This document shows positions 1 through 11,563 of a DNA stretch of 64,000 bases, piece after piece. The DNA lies in assembly GCF_026914265.1 (NCBI RefSeq), contig NC_069131.1, forward strand, positions 448,001-512,000. The letters are read 5' to 3'. Within the stretch, counting starts at the first letter, position 1. The number at the start of each line of letters is the position of its first letter. The DNA is from Mya arenaria. Taxonomy: Eukaryota; Mollusca; Bivalvia; Myida; Myidae. The notes below the pieces were generated by a model. That model saw nothing but the letters and a program-made list of their open reading frames with translations, was not told where the DNA came from and searched no databases. Made by a program: the position numbers and the translations under genes.

Positions 1-103
1 ATTTAAGACAGAATGATGGACCTCGCTGTATATGTGCGTTTTGTCTCGTGCAACTTGTGTATCAAGTTTCATTGGAATTTGTTCACTGGTTTCTGTGTTA
101 AAG

Positions 104-400
104 CTGCACTCTAACAGATTTACCGTTTTTACAACTTTTTTGTCAGGGAATGCGCAAATGTTTGCGTAAATAAATGCAAACCAGTGGTACAAGACTGCTG
201 ACAAAAGATTAGATCGCAGATATTCATATTTAACTTAAAAAAATATGTTTTATGCATTTTTCGAACAGAAATGTGAAATTCTGTGATCTGATCTTTTGTC
301 AGCAGTATAATATTACTGGTTTGCAGATAGTTACGCAAAAATTTGCTCTTTCCAAGACAAAAAAAATAAAAATAAAAATGTCAAATCTGTGAGAGTGCAG
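104..400. mobile_element. MITE with long imperfect terminal inverted repeats
   Basis: The left arm starts CTGCACTCTAACAGATTT and the right end, reversed, starts CTGCACTCTCACAGATTT. The arms pair over about 130-140 bp with scattered mismatches and an AT-rich centre near 240-260. No ORF of transposase type is present. The flanks GTTAAAG and GTTTAAGG may be a degenerate target duplication. It lies in the intron after exon 3 of the IgGFc-binding-like gene. The superfamily is not clear from the sequence. Confidence 0.8.
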
Positions 401-591
401 GTTTAAGGCCTAGGGTAACGTTCTTGCACATCGACAATAGTGCTACAGAACTTGATAGAAAAGACGAGCTATAAGTCGAATAAAGCAGAATAATTAAAAT
501 ACCTGAGAATTGTTTTTCTTATAACAGACAATGAACATGAGATACGTTTAACGAATGCAAATAAACAAAAGGAATAAGGAATGTAACTTAC

Positions 592-3500
592 CTGTTCTGT
601 TTGTGTCCACGTTACCCCAAAAGGTGCAACAGCGGTATCCTCGTTATATATATAGGCAAACACGGCGTCTGTTTTTTCCTTCAAATTACTATCTAGTTTA
701 AAATCCTGTGTTCCAACTTTTGTTACAAAAATGTTTTCCTTTTTAATTTCACTATCCAATGAAAAATTCGAACGAGATGCAATGATTGCGAAACCTATAT
801 TTTGTCCGAAAAAGTCATCAGGCACAGATAATGTTAAATTTTCAGTCAACGGTGAAACTAAAAGCATCATGGGATAGCGAGGGACATCACGTGGTAAGTT
901 ATAAAGTCCAACAAACATGACCTGAAGCACGAGTATGGGTAGGCTGCTTCGAATAACGCTGTTCATCCCGCGATCAATCCGGCGCTCCACTCCAAGACCA
1001 GCCTTGGGAATGATAAAGGGCGAGTGCCCTGTGATGTATACCCGGGTGCTGTCATATTTCGGTACAATCTTCACTATATCTCCCTGGTCGTTGTCAGGGT
1101 TTGGTAAAATGACAAACTCGCTACCCCATGATATGGTAGGAGGGATCTGTTGCACGAGCAGACCTGTGTTTTCTGATGAATAATATTTCGACCCGACAAT
1201 AACGGAAACAGTATTGTTTGACACAATGAATGTACCACTGAGGTCACGGTTGCCCTGGTAATGGAACACCTCAAACTCATGTAGTACAAAACGGAAACCC
1301 TTTCCGTGAACATAATCATAAACTGGAGAGCCTATCTGGCAGGTAAACGATTCATCTAAGCCGTCCGGGAGGAATATTGTAACGAGGGTATCACTCTGGG
1401 TAGGTGTGACGGCAAGCTGGCACACCCCACCTTGTAAGTAATATGTGCCGATGTAATATTCCGTGCCGAGCTGTGAGTCAGGAATGGCAACGAAACTGTC
1501 TCGCCCACCTCTGGCTGCCTTCTGGACAACTTGTAATGACGCATCGCTGCGGACAACGAATTTAATTCCACTTCTGCTTACACCCTTGCTCTCGGGATTC
1601 AAGCTCGGACAATCTGTCATATTAACCAAATATTTCAAGTTCTTTAATTCTGTAACAGAGTTGTTTGGAAGTTTATTGCATGGCGTTGATGTTTCGGATT
1701 TTAAACTGTCAGTCGACGATGACAGCACAAACTGTACCTCATCCGTTACGTCACGTGAGTGCATGAGCGCCAGGTGGTACGTTTGATCCACAACCGGCAC
1801 TTGGCCTAATGTAAAACATACTTGTTGTAACAGTTAAAAGTACATCCTTATGCCATAAACAAACCTAATGTGTATATCGATATTTTGATCCGTGGAAGGG
1901 AATGGGTGGGGGGGGGTTGGGCGGCACGCCAAGAATATCTAGATAAACTACACATTGATGAACTTAAACAAGATCTGCCGGTCATGAATCACCCGCTGTC
2001 TTAGATATTATATGTGCCCGTCGCCCCCATTCCTCCCAAATTCCTATTAGCAAAACAAATACATATAATATTTCAGGTACTCGCTCATGTTTTGTACAAT
2101 GCACTCCTTTTATCACGATATAGATTGTGGACAATCATTAGGAGTGTTAAAACTGAGATCTTGACGGCTGGAACTCTTCAACAAATGTTACCGATACATG
2201 CTCAACTGTTGTCTTTGGAATCCACTATTTTGAAAAGCATTAGTTACGCTTTTTAAACAAAAGGTTTGTGTTATGTTGTGGAGGTATACATAAGAACGAC
2301 CCTAAATATGCTCTAACTATTGTATTGTACGACATCTAAACTAGAACTGATAAGCATCTGGCTGTGCCTAGGTATTTAACTCACTAGGGCAGATAACCCT
2401 TAGATGATAAAGCTATCATGTAACAGTTTGAAATGTCCCGCAGCTTATGTAAGAGTCCTTGTGGGCGACCGGTTTTGGTGTCAGTTTTTTTACTGACTGT
2501 ACCGGATTGGGTTCGTTCCCCACTCAAACCAGGGTTTTATACTTCAATTGTAATTATAATATCAGATGCATTACCGTGGAAAAAGGTTGGCCCAACACAA
2601 GAGTTCCTTTAGGTTTCCAAGTTATGCTTTTAAAGTTTTGATTAAAATCAATTAAGGTACATTTATTTTATGTGGCCATTAATCCATGGGGCACGAGATA
2701 GGTTAATGCAGTTTTACTTTATTTTTTTATGTAATGCAATATTATGTTTAAATCATATGACTTTAATGATCAAAACAAAACAAAAGGCATATGATTTGTG
2801 TACAGGTAAAATATATATTTATAATCAATATATAGCTACGCAGCAACAGTCCCGAGTTAAAACTGCGCCAAACTATCGCAAATATTTCATTTTTGTACAC
2901 AAATGATATGCTTTTTGTTTTTGTTGTGGTCATTAAGTCAAATCATCGGAGTGATAATAATGCTTTAAAGTAAAACATAAAGCATGTTTTTGCATCCACC
3001 TAGAGTGTGCCCGTTTAAAATTCAGGCCATAACTTTTGTCAATTATTTATTTAAAATTAAAAATTGAAATAATATTTGAGACATTGTAGTTATTTATATT
3101 GCTTTAAACAACAAGAAACTTTCTGTCTGTCAGATAGGTTTCCCCTGATTGCCCGTTTGAGTCAGATGCCTCCGTATTTACCACTCGCCAATAAACGTCC
3201 CTTGGATAAATCGTACAAGGAACGTTCGGAACTCCTCGGCCATTTCTATCGAAAACAACCTCGGATGTATGCCGCCGGTACACCAATAGAAGTGGTTCGT
3301 AAAAAAATTGAATGGTGTCATTAATTAAATGTAGAAGTTAAGCTAATATTTGATGATCTGAGTTTAAATTGATTGCCAGTGAAGTGTATCATTGCAAATA
3401 TAATTTAGATTACCAAGAGTTTAGTCATATCTTTAACTGCAAAATTAAATACTACGCGATCTACTTGCAGCGGACTAAAACATACCAATTTCTGTATGTA

Positions 3501-4167
3501 TCTGTATGTAAACCGTCCAAATTGTTTTAGGATAAAAATGGCAGAGGAGTTCCGAATGAAAATATATTCTTTGAATTGTGATGAATTCGGTCGTTTTAAG
3601 CATTTTAAACTATGGTCAGGGTAACGCTTTAAATGTCTGTTTTAGAGCATTTTATTCCTTCCTTCTTCCAATCAAGAGTAATTTCATTAACCAGTGCTGC
3701 TTATCATATGAATTTCCTTCAAGAGATTTTTGACATGTTTAAACGAAACTAAACGTTAGTCGTGTAGGCAAAAACTAACGTGCTATTTTTTTTTTCAAAT
3801 TTAGATATGTTGATGACAGCTCATTTAATACAAGGCATGCTCAAAACAACTTGAACAATTCGAGGTCACTTACATGCGGCTACACAAAGCAACGCCAAAG
3901 CCTGAAAAAGAAGAAATACATTCAATGTTACTGTAATTAAACATATTAACTTACACGATAAATGCGATTATGGCCATGATGATGATAATGGTGATGATAA
4001 TGATGATGTTGTTATTGCTGTTGCTTTTGATAATATAATAATCAATACTGTAATAATATTGATGACGATAATAAATATGTTGCTGTGATGATGATATTAC
4101 TATTGTTGTTGATGATGATGATGATTATGATGATGATGATGACGTCAACGGCGACGACGACGACGAC

Positions 4168-4224
<57 letters not shown>

Positions 4225-4343
4225 AACTGTGATACTATTGGTGATGATGGAGATTTAGAGAAGGAAGAAGATAATGATGAAAACAACAAATAAAAATAAC
4301 AATAAATTACCAGGAAAATGTTATCCGTCTTTATCCAATCCAT
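592..4343 (-). CDS. IgGFc-binding protein-like secreted protein, 5' part (exons 1-3)
   Basis: Three exons join in frame on the minus strand: 4343-4311 (33 nt, start ATG), 3901-3874 (28 nt) and 1805-592 (1214 nt), 425 codons together, all with GT donors and AG acceptors. Exons 1 and 2 together encode a signal peptide (MDWIKTDNIFLALALLCVAA), cleaved probably near the Ala-Ala-Cys that follows. Exon 3 encodes a roughly 400-residue domain that I recognise as the N-terminal IgGFc-binding domain of FCGBP-like proteins, with several N-glycosylation sequons and motifs such as GSEFVILPN and SRSNFSL. The family is secreted and mucus- or adhesion-related; ligand binding here is not shown. The donor at 590-591 leaves the frame at phase 0, so further exons should lie beyond the left edge. 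The split phase (T from exon 2, GC from exon 3, making Cys) strongly supports the join. Exon 3 read alone has no ATG at its 5' end, as expected for an internal exon. Confidence 0.85.
1806..3873. other. Intron 2 of the IgGFc-binding-like gene
   Basis: This 2.07 kb stretch holds a G-rich run near 1898-1923, a tRNA-like patch near 2455-2525 (GGGTTCGTTCCCC, B-box-like), and an inverted pair of coding-like fragments (3210-3300 and 3480-3570). Apart from these I see only AT-rich intronic sequence. Confidence 0.5.
3974..4225. repeat. GAT trinucleotide microsatellite
   Basis: An imperfect GAT/GAC run, purest from about 4168 to 4222, lies in intron 1 of the IgGFc-binding-like gene. It gives a spurious poly-serine ORF on the minus strand. 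Confidence 0.95.
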
Positions 4344-4398
4344 TTTAACGGAAAGCTACTAAAAGCGTGCCGTGAGGAGATTAAACTGGCTGGCAATG

Positions 4399-4510
4399 CA
4401 TTGTTGGCGAAACGACAGATGTGTTGTTTGATTGGCTGGTTGAACGATATATGCGATGTTTTATTGGCTGTTGAAACAATAGACGCAGCATTTGATTGGC
4501 CGGTGAAACG
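4399..4510 (-). promoter_or_regulatory. CCAAT-box repeat upstream of the IgGFc-binding-like gene
   Basis: ATTGG, which reads CCAAT on the minus strand, starts at 4431, 4463 and 4495, exactly 32 bp apart. A weaker related unit (GTTGGCGAAACG) lies near 4403. The surrounding 32 bp units share a TTGGCyGgTgAAACG-like core. The boxes are 88 to 152 bp upstream of the start codon of the minus-strand gene, where NF-Y sites commonly sit. A promoter role is inferred from position and motif. Confidence 0.5.
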
Positions 4511-4520
4511 TTCGTGCACG

Positions 4521-5090
4521 AGCATTGCAATTAAAAATTTATTTCAATGTTCATTTGAAAAGCATGTTGATAGCCTTCTGAATCAAAAACATGTATCAGG
4601 AAATAGTTGATTCATTTCAATTCGAACGTTTTCGCTTGCTTGTTTTATGAATTATGTATGGATTCTATTTTGTCGCCTTATGCCTGGATGGTTTAGCTGT
4701 GATATGTCAAAATGATATTAAGTGTTCAGGCTCCCGCCTCGGCCAATGTCAGCGAAGGGGAAGATTCACATTATATCTTTTAAAAGTGTTCTTAAAAACA
4801 GAACAAAAAATATTAAGCGTACTACAACCGCCATGCAGTAATGAAAACAACTGCCACGTGCCCATATGGTCATTAATTAGTTTTATTAATTGAGTTATTT
4901 AGAAGCTTGCGCTCAGCCTACCGACCTTATCGGTTAGAAGACCAAATATACACACTAACGTTTTCGTAAAACCTGATAAAATTACTCTGTGAACAAATGC
5001 TTGAGATGTGGTTTGATCTAACGTCCTTTTTGAATTTCAGTTCTGCATATTTTTCTTAAAAATATCGTACCTATGTTAAGAATATGCGTT
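4521..5090. other. Intergenic, no recognised feature
   Basis: This 570 bp stretch upstream of the IgGFc-binding-like gene contains only short, unconserved-looking ORFs and no repeat that I can see. Confidence 0.4.
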
Positions 5091-5945
5091 GGCTCCCGAT
5101 ACACGGGGCTCCCGACACATAGCGTTCCCGACAAACAAGGCTGCCAATACACAGGCCAACCGATAAATAGCGCTCCCGCCATATAGCGCTCCCGACAAAC
5201 AAGGCTGCCGATACACAGGCCAACCGATAAATAGGGCTCCCGACACATAGCGCTCCCGACAAACAAGGCTGCCGATACACAGACCTACCGATAAATAGCG
5301 CTCCCGACACATAGCGCTCCCGACAAATAAGGCTGCCGATACGCAGGCCTACCGATAAATAGCGCTCCCGACACATAGCGCTCCCGACAAACAAGGCTGC
5401 CGATACACAGGCCTACCGATAAATAGCGCTCCCGACACATAGCGCTCCCGACAAACAAGGCTGCCGATACACAGGCCTATTGATAAATAGCGCTCCCGAC
5501 ACATAGCGCTCCCGACAAACAAGGCTGCCGATACACAGGCCTATTGATAAATAGCGCTCCCGACACATAGCGCTCCCGACAAACAAGGCTGCCGATACAC
5601 AGGCCTATTGATAAATAGCGCTCCCGACACATAGCGCTCCCGACACACACAACTTCCCGCATACAGATATACCGACACAACGAGCTAGCGACAAACAGTG
5701 CTCCCAACACACATGGATACCGACACACACACATAACCCCATACCGCGCTCCCGAAAAACAGGTCAGCCGACACACTGGCATTCCGACAGACAGGGCTCC
5801 CGACAAACAGGAAACCCGACACACTGGCCTCCCGACAGGCTCTCGATATACAGGGTTCTTGACACACACAGCTAGCCTCATACAAATATACCGACACATT
5901 GGCTGCTTGGAATAGAGCTCTTGACACACAGGGCTCCCAACACAT
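5091..5945. repeat. 16 bp satellite organised as a 64 bp higher-order repeat
   Basis: The basic unit is about 16 bp (for example CGCTCCCGACACATAG). Four diverged units (CGCTCCCGACACATAG, CGCTCCCGACAAACAA, GGCTGCCGATACACAG, GCCTACCGATAAATAG) form a 64 bp block repeated about eight or nine times up to about 5645. From there to 5945 the 16 bp units are degenerate and not in blocks. ORFs on the minus strand here are repeat by-products. Confidence 0.93.
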
Positions 5946-6587
5946 AAAAATAGTCGCGGGCTGATTAATCAGACCCTCAGTATATCGTTAACGATATCGG
6001 CCAAAACTATTTGTTTACGAAAATTTCAATCCATAATAAATAAATAATTGTACCATAGTGACTTCACCTTAGTTTAAAACAACTATAAGTTACGTGCTAT
6101 CTGATTGGGCAACAACATTCGCTCGGCCATTTAATGGCCTCTACTCAAATTACGTTCTGTCGAGCCAGTTTAAGACATAACTTAGTCGATATGATTGTTT
6201 TTGCTCAATAAGAATAAGAAGTTCTATTGTTGATAGCATCTGAATCTCAATAAATTAAGTCAGTAAATTTGTGACCTCTGAAAATAAGTTAAAAGTAATT
6301 TTGAGTAATTTGTTAAAACATGATGGGTATATTGTCGAAGTTTTAACAGTCTATTATTGAAAATTAAAATGTTTGAAGACAAGTAAGACTTGTATCCAGT
6401 GGTTTTGTCACGGTGTTGTTGTAAGCCTTGTACGAATACTTTTCTGTAGGATGGTGGAATTTGACAAGTTGTGCAGCTCTAAATAAATTAATAATAAATT
6501 GTGGGTTCTGATTTTACTTAGAATCAAGTTTTATGTAATCTTTTCATTTCTTGTGTAGATTTCAGAAGTTCAATAGGATAATTTCAT
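5946..6587. other. Spacer between the two 16 bp satellite islands
   Basis: AT-rich sequence with no gene, repeat or RNA feature that I can recognise. Confidence 0.4.
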
Positions 6588-6742
6588 AATAGAGCTACCG
6601 ACACATAAAGCTGCCAACACATAGAGCGGCATACACATAGAGCTGCCAACACATAGAGCTGCCTACACATAGAACTGCCAACACATATAGCTGCCGACAC
6701 ATAGAACTGCCGACACAAAGAGCTGCCGACACATAGAGCTGC
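6588..6742. repeat. Second island of the 16 bp satellite
   Basis: About nine units of 16 bp (AGAGCTGCCGACACAT and variants) recur 640 bp beyond the first array. The core GCYRCCGACACATAG is shared with the 5.1-5.9 kb array, so both are one family. Confidence 0.88.
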
Positions 6743-7282
6743 AGTATATGAACTCGTTGAATTGCTCTCGTATAAACGTGCCAACTTTGTTTAAATCATA
6801 AAATGTATCTTATATTTTATTTTGTAACAATGTCAAACTCAGATATTCAGATCAAAGTACGTGACTTGTTGTCGTTATTGTACCCTGCATTATGAATAAA
6901 ACATTGTAGTCTGGGGAGTGTTCCACTGGATGATGGTTTGCATATAATGTTCTAGACTATGCATATTAATAAAGTTCAAACAATGTGCATTTGTGACAGT
7001 AATTAAATCCTTTATGTATTTTTTATCGACTTCATGCAAGCGTCCTGCAGCTGTTTTAAGTACGTGCTTCAAATCATACTGAATTAATAACTATTTGATC
7101 TATAGAGCGATTTAGAATTATAAACCGATGTAAACCAATAGCTGGCTGATATTGTGAAATACTTTCAGGGGCTTTGATAAATTAAGTATGTTTTTGTTGT
7201 TGTATTGCAGGGTGCAAATGGAGAAAGATCTGCAAATAAAACAGTCAGAAACCCGAATAATGACATTGCATAGCACATGGCA

Positions 7283-9390
7283 ATCAGCTATCAATGTTCC
7301 ATTGATGGTAGAGCACATTGCAACCAACTGTCAATGTTCCGCTGATGGTAGAACACATTGCAACCAACTGCCAATGTTCCGCTGATGGTAGAACACATTG
7401 CAACCAACTGCCAATGTTCCGCTGATGGTAGAACACATTGCAACCAACTGCCAATGTTCCGCTGATGGTAGAACACATTGCAACCAACTGCCAATGTTCC
7501 ATTGATGGTAGAGCACTTTGCAATTAACTATTACTGATCCGTTGATGGTAGAGCACTTTGTAATTAACTACCAATGGTCTGTTGATTGTAGACTACATTG
7601 AAATCAGCTATTAATGTTTCATTGATTGTAGCTAGAACACATGACATTCAGCAATAAATGTTCCGTTGATGGTAGAACACTTTGCAATTAGCTATCAATG
7701 ATCCGTTGATGCTAGAGCACACGACGACCAAATTTCCATGTTCCGTTGATGGAAGAGCACATGACGACCAGCATTCCATGTTCCGTTGATGGAAGAGTAC
7801 ATGCCGACCAGCTTTCCACGTTCCGTTGATGGAAGAGCACATGCCGACCAGCTTTCCATGTTCCGTTGATGGAAGAGCACATAACGACCAACTTTCCACG
7901 TTCCGTTGATGGTAGAGCACATAACGAACAGCTTTCCACGTTCCGTTGATGGTAGAGCACATAACGAACAGCTTTCCACGTTCCGTTGATGGAAGAGCAC
8001 ATAACGGACAGCTTTCCACGTTCCGTTGATGGAAGAGCACATGCCGACCAGTTCCGTTGATGGAAGAGCACATAACGAACAGCTTTCCGTGTTCCGTTGA
8101 TAGGCACATAACGAACAGCTTTCCATGTTCCGTTGATGGTAGAGCACATGCCGACCAGCTTTCCATGTTCCGTTGATGGTAGAGCACATAACGAACAGCT
8201 TACCATGTTCCGTTGATGGTAGAGCACATAACAAACAGTTTACCATGTTCCGTTGATGGAAGAGCACATAACGAACAGCTTACCATGTTCCGTTGATGGA
8301 AGAGCACATATCGAACAGCTTACCATGTTCCGTTGATGGAAGAGCACATAACGAACAGCTTACCATGTTCCGTTGATGGTAGAGCACATAACGAACAGCT
8401 TACCATGTTCCGTTGATGGAAGAGCACATAACGACCAGCTTTCCATGTTCCGTTGATGGTAGAGCACATATCGAACAGCTTTCCATGTTCCGTTGATGGT
8501 GGAGCACATGCCGACCAGCTTTCCATGTTCCGTTGATGGTAGAGCACATGCCGACCAGCTTTCCATGTTCCGTTGATGGTAGAGCACATGACGACCAGCT
8601 TTCCATGTTCCGTTGATGGAAGAGTACATGACGACCAGCTTTCCATGTTCCGTTGATGGTAGAGCACATGACGACCAGCTTTCCATGTTCCGTTGATGGA
8701 AGAGCACATGACGACCAGCTTTCCATGTTCCGTTGATGGTAGAGCACATAACGACCAGCTTTCCATGTTTCGTTGATAACAGACCACATATCGAACAGCT
8801 TTCCATGTTCCGTTGATGGAAGAGCACATGACGAACAGCTTTCCATGTTCCGTTGATGGTAGAGCACATAACGAACAGCTTTCCATGTTCCGTTGATGGT
8901 GGAGCACATGCCGACCAGCTTTCCATGTTCCGTTGATGGTAGAGCACATGCCGACCAGCTTTCCATGTTCCGTTGATGGTAGAGCACATGCCGACCAGCT
9001 TTCTATGTTCCGTTGATGGAAGAGCACATGCCGACCAGCTTTCCATGTTCCGTTGATAACAGACCACATATCGAACAGCTTTCTATGTTCCGTTGATAAC
9101 AGACCACATATCGAACAGCTTACCATATTTCATTGATAACAGACCACATATCGAACAGCTTTCCATGTTCCGTTGATAACAGACCACATATCGAACAGCT
9201 TTCCATGTTCCGTTGGTGGTAGAGCACATGACGACCAGCTTTCCATGTTCTGTTGATGGTAGAGTACATAACGACAAGCTTTCCATGTTCCGTTGATGAT
9301 TAAGCACATAACGACAAGATTCCATGTTCCGTCGATGGTAGAGCACAAAAGGACACTTTCCATGTTCTGTTGATTGTTTATCACATGCCG
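7283..9390. repeat. 40 bp minisatellite, about 50 copies, two subfamilies
   Basis: The 40 bp unit contains TTCCGTTGATGGTAGAGCAC. From 7283 to 7530 the other half reads CATTGCAACCAACTGCCAATG. From about 7690 to 9390 it reads like ATAACGACCAGCTTTCCATG, with sub-variants (ATGCCGACC, ATAACGAAC, and GATAACAGACCACAT from 8776 on). The 7530-7690 part is degenerate. Three ORFs of up to 268 codons on the minus strand arise from the repeats and are not genes. Confidence 0.96.
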
Positions 9391-10100
9391 ACCACAGCTA
9401 GAAGGAATATACTGTATAGCTAGAACGAATAAACAGTACAGCTAGAAGGAATATACAGTACAGCTAGAAGGAATATACGGTACAGCTAGAAGGAATATAC
9501 AGTACAGCTAGAAGGAATTTACGGTACAGCTAGAAGGAAAATATGGTATAGTATGGAGAAATATACGGTACAGCTAGAAGGAATATACAGTACAGCTAGA
9601 AGGAATATACGGTACAGCTAGAAGGAATATACAGTACAGCTAGAAGGAATATACGGTACAGCTAGAAGGAATATACAGTACAGCTATAAGGAATATACAG
9701 TACAGCTAGAAGGAAAATACGGTATAGTATGGAGAAATATACGGTACAGCTAGAAGGAATATTCGGTACCGTATGGAAGAATATACGGTACAGTATGAAG
9801 AAATATACAGTTCAGCTATAGGATATACTGTTCAGCTGGAAGGAATATACTGTACAGCTGGAAGGAATATACTGTACAGTTAGAAGGAATATACTGTTCA
9901 GCCATAAGGAATATATACTGTACAGCTAGAAGGAATATACAGTACAGTTAGAAGGAATATACTGTTCAGCCATAAGGAATATATACTGTACAGCCAGAAG
10001 GAATATACTGTACAGCTAGAAGGAATTTACGCCACAGCTTCAAAAAATGTACATCACAGCTTTAATGAAATAACGGTATAGCTTGAGGGAATATACGGTA
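9391..10100. repeat. 22 bp minisatellite, about 30 copies
   Basis: The unit AGCTAGAAGGAATATACRGT plus AC repeats directly after the 40 bp array. Degenerate variants such as GTATGGAGAAATATACGGTA and CAGCCATAAGGAATATATAC appear toward the right end. Confidence 0.95.

Positions 10101-11563
<1,463 letters not shown>

Noticed and set aside
4125-4343. A serine-rich 72-codon protein on the minus strand
   Set aside because: It reads from the true exon 1 through its donor into the GAT microsatellite of the intron.
7648-9384. Several minus-strand ORFs of 170-268 codons
   Set aside because: Products of the 40 bp minisatellite, present in three overlapping frames.
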